Positions 39,029 to 48,014 of a DNA stretch of 64,000 bases are shown here, one piece after another. The notes under the pieces are model-generated. The model was not told the origin of the DNA. It made no database searches and worked only from the letters and a program-made list of their open reading frames with translations. The translations under genes were made by a program, and so were the position numbers. Source of the stretch: Pseudoxanthomonas jiangsuensis (lineage in GTDB: Bacteria; Pseudomonadota; Gammaproteobacteria; Xanthomonadales; Xanthomonadaceae); NCBI RefSeq assembly GCF_010093185.1, contig NZ_PDWL01000007.1, forward strand, positions 62,001 to 126,000, given 5' to 3'. Position 1 is the stretch's first letter, and each line of letters opens with the position of its first letter.

Positions 39029-40896
39029 GGCGGCGCATCGTCGAGCGCACGCAAGCGCTCGCCCAGCAATGCCAGGTTGGCCTCGGTGCCCTCCAACGCC
39101 GCGCGGCGCGATGCCGGCAGCAGTTCCCGCAGCTGCACCTCGAGCATCCGCGCATTGCCGGCACGGTGCTGCGCATCCTCCCGCACCCGCGCCTGCAGCA
39201 CCGTGCGCTCGTCTTCCTGCGGCAGGCCGTAGCCGGCCACCCCGTCCAGCCAGGCCGCCGGCCGGCTGAAGGCGCCGCCCAGGCGCAGGAAATCGCGCAG
39301 GGCCTCCACAGTCGCCACCGGCACGCCGTCCAGGTCGGCGCCGGCGCCCAGCCAGCGGCGCTTGAGTTCGTCGCGGGCCAGCGCGTGCTGCCGGCGCCAG
39401 GCCGCCGATTCCAGCACCAGCAGGGCGGCCGCAGCACGCAGGCCGGCACGGTCCAGTTCGGGCGCACGCGCAGCCGGCGGCAGCGCCAGCCAGTCCTCCG
39501 CCGAATCCGGCACGAGGTCGAGTTCGGCGCGCGCGACCGCGTACATCGCCGCGTAATGCGCGCTGGCCGGCTCGAACCGGAAGCCCAGGCGCACCCGTTC
39601 GCCGGGATCTGCAGGCACCGCCGCCGCGTCGATCAGGCCCTGTCGCTCCAGCCTGCGCCGCAGGCCGGTCGGGGTGATGCTGCGCAGCGGCGAAGCGGCC
39701 AGCCGCGGCGAGGCATCGTGCAGCAGCTTCCAGGTCTCCACCGCGCAGTTGTTGGCAACGAACCAGTAGCGGCCGTCGTAGTTCCAGTGCAGCTGCGCCG
39801 CGCGCCCGGCCAGCGCCTCGATCTCCGGGCGCGTCAGCGACAAGGGCCAGGAACCCAGGCCGCGCAGTTCGACCCGGGTGTACTCGTCCACCACCTGGTC
39901 CAGCGGCAGCGCGAACAGGCGCGAGGGATAGGAACCGGTCAGCCCGCGCCAGCTGGAGATCTGCAGGTCGTCGACGAAGGCGCGGAACGACAGCACCAGG
40001 TGGTGCTGCAGGTCCAGGCGGCAATCCGGCCCGCGCGGCCGGCCCGGCGCGCACACCACCAGGCGCAGCATGCCGTGGCCCCAGCGGCTCATCGGCCGCG
40101 CGTTGCCCTCGGCCAGCAGGTAGTCCACCGCGAAGATCCGTGCCGGATCGACGACGCGCACGGGCTCGGCCGCGGCGACCGCGTCCTGGACGAAGGCCAG
40201 TCCGGGCGCGCAGGCCGCGCGGCCCGCCGGCACCTCGCCGAAGCGGGCATCGAAGTACGCCGCCAGCGCCGGGCGCCGGCAGGCGTAGTCCGGGTCGAGC
40301 AGATAGTGCTCCAGGTTCACCGCCAGGTATTCGCGCGGCGAATGCAGCTCGTACGGGTCGGGGCTGCGGTCGCGGAAGTCGTTGCGCCCGCGCCGGCCCG
40401 GGCGCAATGCAGCCACCTGCCAGCCGGCCAGGTCGAGCAGGCGCGGATCGCGCGACAGGCCGCCGGCGGCGGTGCGGTCATGGAGATGGGCCAGCTCGTG
40501 CAGGACCGCGGCCAGCGCGGCGCGGGATGCGGATGCCGCCTCCTGCGCCGCGGCGGAAAGGGCATCCCCCGCCGCGATGGCCGGAGCGGCCTGATCGGAC
40601 AATGGCGGCTGCGCCATCCAGGCCGCGAGCAGTTGCCGGTCCAGCAGCATCCGCCAGTGGCGCGCGCGGCCGTGCACGCCCTCGGGCAGGTCGTCGCGCC
40701 ATTCGACCGCGATCGGCCGGTCCAGCGAGGCGGCCCAGGCCGCCGGCAACCGGGCGGCCGCCTCGGCCAGGAGCCGGCCGGTCGCCTCGCGTTCCTCGCG
40801 CGTCAGCGCGCCGTGCAGCTCGAACCTCGGCGCGGCCACGGCCTGGCCGCTGGCCAGCAGCAGCCAGCCCAGCAGCGCGGCGCCGCGCAGGCTCAT
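39022..40896 (-). CDS. DUF4105 membrane-associated protein with HExxH-like motif
   Basis: A 624-residue protein with a signal peptide (about 1-21). The first half contains AVLHELAHLHDR, an HExxH zinc-protease-like motif, and the second half is the DUF4105 domain (about 260-430). That domain includes MSRWGHGMLRLVVC and the NNCAVETWKLLHD cysteine motif related to NlpC/P60-like folds. The function is unknown. The upstream DUF2388 gene overlaps by ATGA, a pairing I also recall from Pseudomonas. The TAG stop is provided by the GTAG end of a REP element, so the C-terminal residue or two may be REP-derived. Confidence 0.85.
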   Translation of the reverse strand: MSLRGAALLGWLLLASGQAVAAPRFELHGALTREEREATGRLLAEAAARLPAAWAASLDRPIAVEWRDDLPEGVHGRARHWRMLLDRQLLAAWMAQPPLSDQAAPAIAAGDALSAAAQEAASASRAALAAVLHELAHLHDRTAAGGLSRDPRLLDLAGWQVAALRPGRRGRNDFRDRSPDPYELHSPREYLAVNLEHYLLDPDYACRRPALAAYFDARFGEVPAGRAACAPGLAFVQDAVAAAEPVRVVDPARIFAVDYLLAEGNARPMSRWGHGMLRLVVCAPGRPRGPDCRLDLQHHLVLSFRAFVDDLQISSWRGLTGSYPSRLFALPLDQVVDEYTRVELRGLGSWPLSLTRPEIEALAGRAAQLHWNYDGRYWFVANNCAVETWKLLHDASPRLAASPLRSITPTGLRRRLERQGLIDAAAVPADPGERVRLGFRFEPASAHYAAMYAVARAELDLVPDSAEDWLALPPAARAPELDRAGLRAAAALLVLESAAWRRQHALARDELKRRWLGAGADLDGVPVATVEALRDFLRLGGAFSRPAAWLDGVAGYGLPQEDERTVLQARVREDAQHRAGNARMLEVQLRELLPASRRAALEGTEANLALLGERLRALDDAPPL

Positions 40897-41216
40897 CCGC
40901 GGGCGAGGATCTTCCGCGCCAGCTCCAGGTCGCTGGCCTGGCGGCCGGCCTGGTCGCCCTCGCCGCGCTCGCGCATCACCCGCAGCGCGGCCTCGAGCCG
41001 GGCGCTGCGCAGGCGGCCGTCGCTGGCCACGAACGCGGCCGCGTCCTCGCGCGCCTGCAGCACCAGCTTGTCGTCGCCGGAGGTGCTGCCGGAGGACGCG
41101 GAGCTGCCGGCCGAAGACGCGCCCGCGGAAGTGCCGGCGAAGCTGGAAGCCTGCGCGGCCGACGCGGCGCCGAGGCACAGCAGGAGGGCGAACAGGGAGG
41201 CGGAACGGCTGTTCAT
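40893..41216 (-). CDS. DUF2388 small secreted protein
   Basis: This 107-residue protein has a signal peptide (about 1-22), a Gly/Ala/Ser-rich middle and the conserved DUF2388 ending: DDKLVLQAREDAAAFVASDGRLRSARLEAALRVMR is followed by LELARKILA. I chose MNSRSAS as start because it begins the signal peptide; an upstream in-frame ATG gives no better start. Its stop overlaps the DUF4105 start as ATGA. The role is unknown; the pairing suggests a periplasmic partner of DUF4105. Confidence 0.82.
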   Translation of the reverse strand: MNSRSASLFALLLCLGAASAAQASSFAGTSAGASSAGSSASSGSTSGDDKLVLQAREDAAAFVASDGRLRSARLEAALRVMRERGEGDQAGRQASDLELARKILARG

Positions 41217-41307
41217 CGGGCGGGTCCGGAAGGCGGTGACGGATGCGCCAAGACTAGCCGCAAGCGGCATCCGCGTGCATGACCGGCGGGTAAGTGAACG
41301 GGTGCTT

Positions 41308-41420
41308 CCCTGTAGGAGCCGGCCTTGCCGGCGACCGTGGAGGCGGACGGATCATTGGCGCCGGGTTTCACGCAGGCGCTTCCGGCATGGCGGTCGCCGG
41401 CAAGACCGGCTCCTACAGGG
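41308..41420. repeat. GTAG-type REP pair (BIME 2)
   Basis: Two 30-bp units (41308-41337 and 41391-41420) form an inverted pair with one mismatch, each carrying CTGTAGGAGCCGG. The 53-nt spacer is homologous to that of the pair at 38896-39028 but inverted. Together the two pairs bracket the DUF2388-DUF4105 genes. Confidence 0.92.
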
Positions 41421-41431
41421 TTGCGGCCCGC

Positions 41432-42820
41432 TCAGGCGTCGAACAGCTTGCCGGGGTTGAGGATCCCGTTCGGGTCGAACACCCGCTTGACCCCCTTCAT
41501 CAGCGCGATCTCCGCCTCGCTGCGGGTGCTGTCCAGGTACGGCTTCTTGACCAGGCCGATGCCGTGCTCGGCCGAGATGCTGCCGCCATTGGCCTTCAAG
41601 GCCTGCGCCAGCAGCTTGGTCACCTGCTCGCACTGGGACACGAAATCGGCGTCGGAGGTCTCGTCCGGCTTGAGCACGTTGATGTGCAGGTTGCCGTCGC
41701 CGATGTGGCCGAACCAGACCACGTCGAACTGCGGGTAGGCCTGTCCCAGCAAGGCCTGGGTCTCGGACAGGAACGCCGGCATCGCCGAGATCCGCACCGA
41801 CACGTCGTTCTTGTACGGCTTGTACCGTGCCACCGCCTCGGTGATGCCCTCGCGCAGGCGCCAGATCTGCTGCGCCTGGGCCTCGGACTGGCTGATCACG
41901 CCATCGGCGACCCAGCCCTGCTCCATGCAGTGCTCGAACGCGGCCATCGCCGCCGCCTCGGTGGCCTCGTCGTCGCTGGCGAACTCGGTCACCACGTAGT
42001 ACGGGTATTCCTCCTCCAGCGGCTTCTGCGCACCGTGGGCGAGGACGTGGCGCAGGGCGCGGTCGGTGAAGAACTCGAACGCCTCCAGCCGCAGGCGGCC
42101 GCGGAATTCGGCGAACACCTGCATCAGCACCTCGAACGAGGGCAAGGCCAGCAGCATGACGTTGGTCGGCGGCGGCGGGTCGGTCAGGCGCAGGATCGCC
42201 TCGACCACGATGCCGAGGGTGCCTTCCGAGCCGACCAGCAGCTGGCGGAAGTCGTAGCCGCTGGAGTTCTTGACCAGGGCGCGGTTGAGCTGCAGCAGTT
42301 CGCCGCCGCCGGTGACCACGGTCAGCCCGGCGATCCACTCGCGGGTGTTGCCGTAGCGGATCACCCGGATGCCGCCGGCATTGGTGGCGATGTTGCCGCC
42401 GATCGAACACGAGCCGCGGGCGCCGAAGTCCACCGGATACACCAGCCCGTGCTCGCGCGCGGCGTTGTGCACCGCTTCCAGGACCATGCCGGCCTGCACC
42501 GTCATCGTGCGGTCGACCGGATCGAAGTCCAGGACCTTGTTCATCCGCTCCAGGCTCAGCACCAGTTCGCCGTGGGCGGCCACCGCGCCGCCGGACAGGC
42601 CGGTGCGGCCGCCGGAGGGCACCACCGCCACGCCGTGGCGGTTGGCCCAGCGCACGACCGCCTGCACCTCCTCGACCGTGGCCGGCAGGGCGATGGCCAG
42701 CGGCGCCGGGGTCCAGCGGCGGGTCCAGTCGCGGCCGTAGTGCTCCAGGTCGGCGGCGTCGGTCTTCAGGCGCAGGTCGGGCGCCGACTGCAGCAGGTCG
42801 GCGAGGCGGGAATCGGTCAT
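41432..42820 (-). CDS. FAD-linked D-2-hydroxyacid dehydrogenase, probably D-2-hydroxyglutarate dehydrogenase
   Basis: This 462-residue protein of the VAO/GlcD family has an N-terminal FAD-binding domain (VVPSGGRTGLSGGAV; GNIATNAGG; GSEGTLGIVVEA). The C-terminal cap has the metal-binding WFGHIGDGNLHINV and the SISAEHGIG motif. D-lactate and D-2-hydroxyglutarate dehydrogenases are hard to separate by eye. Its position, back to back with serA, favours D-2-hydroxyglutarate, which SerA makes as a by-product when it reduces 2-oxoglutarate. The 270-bp divergent gap holds no gene. Confidence 0.88.
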   Translation of the reverse strand: MTDSRLADLLQSAPDLRLKTDAADLEHYGRDWTRRWTPAPLAIALPATVEEVQAVVRWANRHGVAVVPSGGRTGLSGGAVAAHGELVLSLERMNKVLDFDPVDRTMTVQAGMVLEAVHNAAREHGLVYPVDFGARGSCSIGGNIATNAGGIRVIRYGNTREWIAGLTVVTGGGELLQLNRALVKNSSGYDFRQLLVGSEGTLGIVVEAILRLTDPPPPTNVMLLALPSFEVLMQVFAEFRGRLRLEAFEFFTDRALRHVLAHGAQKPLEEEYPYYVVTEFASDDEATEAAAMAAFEHCMEQGWVADGVISQSEAQAQQIWRLREGITEAVARYKPYKNDVSVRISAMPAFLSETQALLGQAYPQFDVVWFGHIGDGNLHINVLKPDETSDADFVSQCEQVTKLLAQALKANGGSISAEHGIGLVKKPYLDSTRSEAEIALMKGVKRVFDPNGILNPGKLFDA

Positions 42821-43090
42821 GGGGGCCAGGCGGAAAGCGCGCGTGCGGGAGCGCGCAAGCGTGCCAGCGAAGCCGCGGTGCGTCCAGCGGGCCGGAGGTC
42901 CCGTCGTCGCTGCAGCGGATCGATCGCAGGCCCCGTTTCAGGGGCAACTTTCCGCATGCGCGGTTTGCCGCGAAACGCCGCACACGGTGTTCCGCGCGAA
43001 GGGCGAAAACACCATGCCGCAGTGCGGAAAACGGGTACCGCTTCTGGCATAGTTGGCGGCTCCCGCCACACCTGCCCGGAAGCGCCGCGA

Positions 43091-44332
43091 ATGTCGCCCA
43101 AGAAGACCTCGTTCCCGAAATCCGACATCCGCGTCCTGCTGCTGGAAGGCGTCAGCCAGACCGCGGTGGAGACCTTCCGCGCCGCCGGCTACAGCCAGAT
43201 CGAGTTCCACGAGAAGTCCCTGCCGGAGGACGAGCTGAAGGCGCGGATCGCCGAGGCCCACATCGTCGGCATCCGCTCGCGCAGCCACCTCACCGCCGAG
43301 GTGCTGGCCGAGGCCAAGCGCCTGATCGCGATCGGCTGCTTCTGCATCGGCACCAACCAGGTCGACCTGGAAGCGGCCGAGCTGGCCGGCATCCCGGTGT
43401 TCAACGCGCCCTATTCCAACACCCGCTCGGTGGCCGAGCTGGTGGTGGCGCAGGCGGTTTTGCTGATGCGCGGCATCCCCGAGAAGAACGCCCAGTGCCA
43501 CCGCGGCGGCTGGTCCAAGTCGGCCGCCGGCAGCCACGAGGTGCGCGGCAAGACCCTGGGCATCATCGGTTACGGCCACATCGGCACCCAGGTCGGCGTG
43601 CTGGCCGAGGCGATGGGCATGAACGTGGTCTTCCACGACATCGAGACCAAGCTCTCGCTGGGCAACGCGCGCCCGGCGCAGGGCCTGGACGACCTGCTGG
43701 CGCGCGCCGACGTGGTCACCCTGCACGTGCCCGAGACCGCGTCCACGAAGAACATGTTCGGCGCCGCCCAGATCGCGGCGATGAAGCGCGGCGCGCACCT
43801 GATCAACGCCTCGCGCGGCACCGTGGTCGACATCGATGCGCTGGCCGCGGCACTGGAGTCGGGCCACGTCGGCGGCGCGGCGGTGGACGTGTTCCCGGTC
43901 GAGCCCAAGGGCAACGCCGATCCCTTCGTCTCGCCGCTGACGAAGTTCGACAACGTGATCCTGACCCCGCACATCGGCGGCTCCACCCTGGAGGCGCAGG
44001 AGAACATCGGGGTGGAGGTGGCGGCCAAGCTGGTGCGCTACAGCGACAACGGCAGTACCCTGTCCTCGGTGAACTTCCCCGAGGTCACCCTGCCCGGGCA
44101 CGAGGACAGCCTGCGCCTGCTGCACATCCACCGCAACGTGCCGGGCGTGCTGTCGAAAATCAACGAGATCTTCAGCCGCCACGCGCTCAACATCGACGGC
44201 CAGTTCCTGCGCACCGACCCCAAGGTCGGCTACGTGGTGATCGACGTGGCCGCCGACGAGGCCCAGGCCGCGGTGCTGCGCGAGGAACTGGCGGCGATCC
44301 CGGGGACTTTGCGCACCCGCGTGCTGTACTGA
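43091..44332 (+). CDS. serA: D-3-phosphoglycerate dehydrogenase
   Basis: The 413-residue enzyme of the first step of serine synthesis has the NAD-binding motif GIIGYGHIGTQVG and substrate-binding SNTRSVAE. The catalytic Arg, Glu and His are in INASRGTVVD, the following segment and TPHIGGSTLEAQENIG. The C-terminal ACT domain (about 340-413, LLHIHRNVPGVLSKINEIFSRH) gives serine feedback. Length and ACT placement match E. coli SerA. It is divergent from the FAD dehydrogenase gene that probably recycles D-2-hydroxyglutarate. Confidence 0.95.
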   Translation: MSPKKTSFPKSDIRVLLLEGVSQTAVETFRAAGYSQIEFHEKSLPEDELKARIAEAHIVGIRSRSHLTAEVLAEAKRLIAIGCFCIGTNQVDLEAAELAGIPVFNAPYSNTRSVAELVVAQAVLLMRGIPEKNAQCHRGGWSKSAAGSHEVRGKTLGIIGYGHIGTQVGVLAEAMGMNVVFHDIETKLSLGNARPAQGLDDLLARADVVTLHVPETASTKNMFGAAQIAAMKRGAHLINASRGTVVDIDALAAALESGHVGGAAVDVFPVEPKGNADPFVSPLTKFDNVILTPHIGGSTLEAQENIGVEVAAKLVRYSDNGSTLSSVNFPEVTLPGHEDSLRLLHIHRNVPGVLSKINEIFSRHALNIDGQFLRTDPKVGYVVIDVAADEAQAAVLREELAAIPGTLRTRVLY

Positions 44333-44507
44333 GCCGCCCGCCGCGGCGCGGCCCGCACGGGGCCGCAGCCGCCGGCAGGCGCGGAAAACCGAAATCAGCT
44401 TCAGGCCGGACCCCACTGATCGCGGCGCCCGCCTTCTGTAGCTTGCCCGTCCGATGCGGCGCCCAGTCCCGGGCCCACGGACAGGAAGGCGGAAGGATGG
44501 ACGACGC

Positions 44508-45128
44508 ATGGAACCGGCGCTGATCCTGGCGATGGGCATGTTCTCGCTGGGCATGTCCATCTCCCCCGGCCCGGCGAACATGGTGATCGTGGCCTCCGGC
44601 GCCAACCACGGCTTCCGGCGGACCCTGCCGTTCGTCTCCGGGGCCACCGTCGGCTTCACCCTGCTGCTGGCCTTCGTCGGCTTCTGGCTGTTCAAGGCGA
44701 TCGGCGGCCACCCGGCGTTCTTCCGCGCGCTGGGCATCGCCGGCGCGCTGTTCGTCGCCTGGGTCGGCTGGAAGATCGCCGCGGCGCGGCCGGAACTGGC
44801 GGTGGAGAAGGCGGGCGTGCCCAGCTTCATGCAGGGCTTCGCCCTGCAGTGGCTCAACCCCAAGGCGTGGATCGCCTGCGCCTCGGGCGCGGCGCTGTTC
44901 TCCGACCCGCGCACGCACGCCCCCCTGGCCGTGTTCGTGGCGATCTACGCGGTCGTCTGCTACCTGTCGCTGGCGGCCTGGGCGGTGCTCGGCGACCGGG
45001 TGGCGGTCCTGCTCGATAGCCCGCGGCGCATCCGCGCCTTCAACCTGGCCATGGGCGGGATGCTGGTCGCCACCGCCGGCTACATGCTCTGGCTGCAGCT
45101 GTTCAGCGCTCCGGCGACGGCGGGTTGA
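44508..45128 (+). CDS. LysE-family amino-acid exporter
   Basis: This 206-residue inner-membrane protein has six predicted helices and the LysE/RhtB signature SPGPANMVIVASGANHGFRRTLPF near the start. FALQWLNPKAWI follows in the middle. It exports an amino acid or related metabolite; the substrate cannot be told. I chose MEPALILAMG (ATG at 44508), preceded by GGAAGGATGG. The 3' end overlaps the convergent LysR remnant by 26 bp. Confidence 0.9.
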   Translation: MEPALILAMGMFSLGMSISPGPANMVIVASGANHGFRRTLPFVSGATVGFTLLLAFVGFWLFKAIGGHPAFFRALGIAGALFVAWVGWKIAAARPELAVEKAGVPSFMQGFALQWLNPKAWIACASGAALFSDPRTHAPLAVFVAIYAVVCYLSLAAWAVLGDRVAVLLDSPRRIRAFNLAMGGMLVATAGYMLWLQLFSAPATAG

Positions 45129-45633
45129 AGGCGTCGTACAGGGCGTTGACCAGGGCGTAGGCGGCGCTGCTGGCGGAGACGTTGGCCGGCCACACCGCGT
45201 GGACCTGCAGCGGCTCCAGGGTCCATTCCGGCAGCACCGCGACCACTTCGCCGCGGCGGATGCCCTCCCCGCTCAGGTAATCCGGCGGCGCCGCCAGGCC
45301 GACGCCGCAGGCGGCCAGCCGCCAGGCGGCCTCCACGTTGTCCACCCGCACCCGCGGCACATACCGGATCTCGACCGTCTCGCCGCTGCGCGCATGCCGG
45401 AACCGGCGCGTGTCCGGGCGCATGGCCAGGCCGATCCACGGCAGCCCTTCCAGCTCGGACGGGTGCGCGACCGGCGCATATCCGGCCAGCAGCGACGGCG
45501 CCGCGAGCACCCGCCGCGGCAGCAGGCACAGGTGGCGGGCTTTGAGCCCGCTGTCGGGCAGTTCGCCGATGCGGAAGGCCAGGTCGATGCCCTCGGCGAC
45601 GATGTCCTCCAGGTAGCGGATGTCCTCGATCAT
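45103..45633 (-). pseudogene. LysR-type regulator fragment lacking the DNA-binding domain
   Basis: These 176 residues correspond only to the later part of a LysR effector-binding domain. They begin near DIVAEGIDLAFRIGELPDSGLKARHL and continue through DYLSGEGIRRGEVVAVLPEW to the normal end. The helix-turn-helix and first part of the sensor domain (about 130 residues) are absent. The first ATG overlaps the stop of the Nudix gene as ATGA, so the fragment may still be translated. It probably arose by a deletion that joined the Nudix gene to a truncated lysR, perhaps once the regulator of the adjacent LysE exporter. Confidence 0.8.
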
Positions 45634-46235
45634 CGCCGCTCCGAGCCGGAGGCGACCGGCGCCACCTGGCCCAGGGCCGGCGAGCGCGCCAGCCACTTGC
45701 CGGCCATCCGCCGCATCGATTCGTCGCCGGCCGGGTCGGCGGCGATGGCCGCGACCTCGCGCCAGGCCAGCGCGTGCGACTCCTCGCTGACCACGAAGCG
45801 CTCGTCCGCGCCGGCCCGGACCACGTAGCGCACGTCGTAGTGCCAGTGGCCCGGCACCTGCCCGCGTTCCGGGATCCAGTGCCGGTCCAGGTCGAAGATC
45901 GCGCCGTCCTCCAGGGACAGCCCCGCCACCCCGGTCTCCTCCTCGGCCTCCCGCAAAGCCACCCGGGCCAGGTCGGCGTCGCCGTCGGCATGGCCGCCCG
46001 GCTGCAGCCAGCGGTCCAGCTTGCGGTGGTGGGTCAGCAGGGTGCGCCGGCCGTCGGCGCCGACCACCCAGGCCGAGCCGGTGAAGTGCCCGGCCAGGCG
46101 CTCGCGCACGAATGGGTCCAGCGGGTCGGCCAGCAGCTCGAGAAAGGCCTCGGCGAGCGCGCGCTCCTGCGGCCAGCGCACGGCGTAGGCGGCCAGGGCG
46201 GCGGCCAGCGCCGGGGATCGTTCAACTGCGCGCAT
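45630..46235 (-). CDS. Nudix hydrolase
   Basis: The 201-residue protein holds an intact Nudix box, GGHADGDADLARVALREAEEETG (G-x5-E-x7-REUxEExGU form), at about residues 75-98. Around it are the expected strands (WVVGADGRRTLLTHHRKLDRWLQPGG) and a later HYDVRYVVRAG. It hydrolyses a nucleoside diphosphate linked to another group; the substrate is unknown. The C-terminal residues VASGSERR run into the junction with the LysR fragment and may be altered by the deletion. The helical N-terminus (1-45) fits subgroups acting on nucleotides or ADP-ribose. Confidence 0.9.
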   Translation of the reverse strand: MRAVERSPALAAALAAYAVRWPQERALAEAFLELLADPLDPFVRERLAGHFTGSAWVVGADGRRTLLTHHRKLDRWLQPGGHADGDADLARVALREAEEETGVAGLSLEDGAIFDLDRHWIPERGQVPGHWHYDVRYVVRAGADERFVVSEESHALAWREVAAIAADPAGDESMRRMAGKWLARSPALGQVAPVASGSERR

Positions 46236-46450
46236 CGGCGGCGGTCCAGGCGGTCGGATCGGGGCGGCGGATTATCGCCTGCCGCCGCCCGCGCAGGCAG
46301 GTCCCAGGCCCGCCCCCATGATCGACGTTGCAAGCGCAACTTGTGATCCCCGTGCCCGTTTGGCAAGGTACGGCGCTTATGCGGTTGCCAGGGGGCGGCC
46401 GTCCTGAACAACAACAGGCACATCGGACGGCCACGCACGGGGAACCACGC

Positions 46451-47944
46451 ATGTCCAAAGGTCTATTCATCGTCAAGCCGGTCGAACCGGCCGGCCACGT
46501 CGACGCCGGCGAGCCGGTCGAGGGCAGCCTCCAGGGCGAGGCCACGCTCAAGCGCACCCTGACCGCGCGGCACCTGATCCTGCTGGGCATCGGCGCGGTG
46601 ATCGGCGCCGGCATCTTCGTCCTCACCGGCCAGGCCGCGGCCAACCACGCCGGCCCGGCGATCATGCTCAGCTTCGTCCTGGCCGGCTTCGCCTGCGCCC
46701 TGGCCGGGCTGTGCTACGCCGAGTTCTCGGCGATGATGCCGGTCTCCGGCAGCGCCTATTCCTATTCCTACGCCACCCTGGGCGAGTTCACCGCCTGGTT
46801 CATCGGCTGGTGTCTGATCCTGGAGTACCTGTTCGCGTCCTCGACCGTGGCGGTCGGCTGGTCCGGCTACCTGGTCAGCTTCGTGACCACCACCCTGCAC
46901 CTGCCCTTCCCGGCCGAGTTGGCCTCGGCGCCGATCACCTGGACCGACGGCCAGTTCGTGCGCACCGGCAACCTGTTCAACCTGCCGGCGGTGGTGATCG
47001 TGGCCGCGATCAGCGGGCTGTGCTACGTCGGCATCACCCAGTCGGCCTTCGTCAACGCGATCGTGGTGGCGATCAAGGTCGCGGTGATCGCCGCGTTCCT
47101 GGGCGTCGGCGTGATGTACGTCGATCCCGCCAACTGGACCCCGTTCATCCCGCAGAACACCGGCCCGGGCCAGTTCGGCATGGACGGCGTGTTCCGTGCG
47201 GCGACCATCGTGTTCTTCGCCTACATCGGCTTCGACGCGGTCTCCACCGCCGCCGGCGAGGCCAAGAACCCGCAGCGCGACATGCCGATCGGCATCCTCG
47301 GTTCGCTGGCGGTGTGCACCATCATCTACATCGCCGTGTGCGCGGTGCTGACCGGCATGACCCACTACTCTTTGCTGGGCACCTCCAAGCCGGTGGCCAC
47401 CGCGCTGGAGGAGGTGATGAAGGCCGACCCGGGCGCCAGCCTGGGCTGGCTCAAGACCGCGGTGGAGATCGGCGCCATCGCCGGCCTGTCCTCGGTGATC
47501 CTGGTGATGCTGATGGCGCAGCCGCGGATCTTCTACTCGATGTCGCGCGACGGCCTGCTGCCGGCCCTGTTCGGCAAGGTCCACCCGAAGTTCCAGACCC
47601 CGTACGTGGGCACGATCATCGTCGGCGCGGCGGCCTGCCTGCTGGCCGGGCTGATGCCGCTGAGCGTGCTCGGCGAGCTGGTCTCGATGGGCACCCTGAT
47701 CGCCTTCGCCACCGTCTGCCTGGGCGTGCTGGTGCTGCGCTACACCCGCCCGGACCTGCCGCGCCCGTTCCGGGTGCCGGCCGCGGTGCTGATCTGCCCG
47801 CTGGGCTTCCTGGCCTGCCTGTTCCTGTTCTTCCAGTCCTTCGTCGAGCACTGGCACCTGTTCGTCGGCTGGACGGTGGTCGGCATGCTGATCTACTTCG
47901 GCTACGGCTACGGCCACAGCAAGCTCAGGCGCCGGGCCGCCTGA
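46451..47944 (+). CDS. APC-family amino-acid permease (first of tandem pair)
   Basis: The 497-residue transporter has twelve predicted membrane helices. The APC signature helix 1 is LLGIGAVIGAGIFVLTGQAA, followed by AEFSAMMPVSGSAYSYSYATLGE. It belongs to the CAT/YfnA type that takes up cationic or neutral amino acids by proton symport. I chose the ATG at 46451 (MSKGLFIVKPVEP); longer in-frame starts lack family support. A 215-bp gap upstream contains a GTTGCAAGCGCAAC palindrome (46327-46340) of unknown meaning. The next gene is a paralogue. Confidence 0.92.
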   Translation: MSKGLFIVKPVEPAGHVDAGEPVEGSLQGEATLKRTLTARHLILLGIGAVIGAGIFVLTGQAAANHAGPAIMLSFVLAGFACALAGLCYAEFSAMMPVSGSAYSYSYATLGEFTAWFIGWCLILEYLFASSTVAVGWSGYLVSFVTTTLHLPFPAELASAPITWTDGQFVRTGNLFNLPAVVIVAAISGLCYVGITQSAFVNAIVVAIKVAVIAAFLGVGVMYVDPANWTPFIPQNTGPGQFGMDGVFRAATIVFFAYIGFDAVSTAAGEAKNPQRDMPIGILGSLAVCTIIYIAVCAVLTGMTHYSLLGTSKPVATALEEVMKADPGASLGWLKTAVEIGAIAGLSSVILVMLMAQPRIFYSMSRDGLLPALFGKVHPKFQTPYVGTIIVGAAACLLAGLMPLSVLGELVSMGTLIAFATVCLGVLVLRYTRPDLPRPFRVPAAVLICPLGFLACLFLFFQSFVEHWHLFVGWTVVGMLIYFGYGYGHSKLRRRAA

Positions 47945-48014
47945 CCCTCCCGGGCCGGCGGGCACCCCGCCGGCCCTTCCGTTTGCACTCCCGACCTCCC
48001 AGCAGGAACCGCAG

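Noticed and set aside
42940-43060. GGTG...CACC pair in the serA upstream gap, considered as a second YtrA operator
   Set aside because: The spacing is 20 rather than 16 bases and the arms are short; chance similarity is likely.
46360-46385. TGGCA-containing stretch that looked like a sigma-54 promoter before the first permease
   Set aside because: The GG and GC elements are not at the required ten-base spacing.
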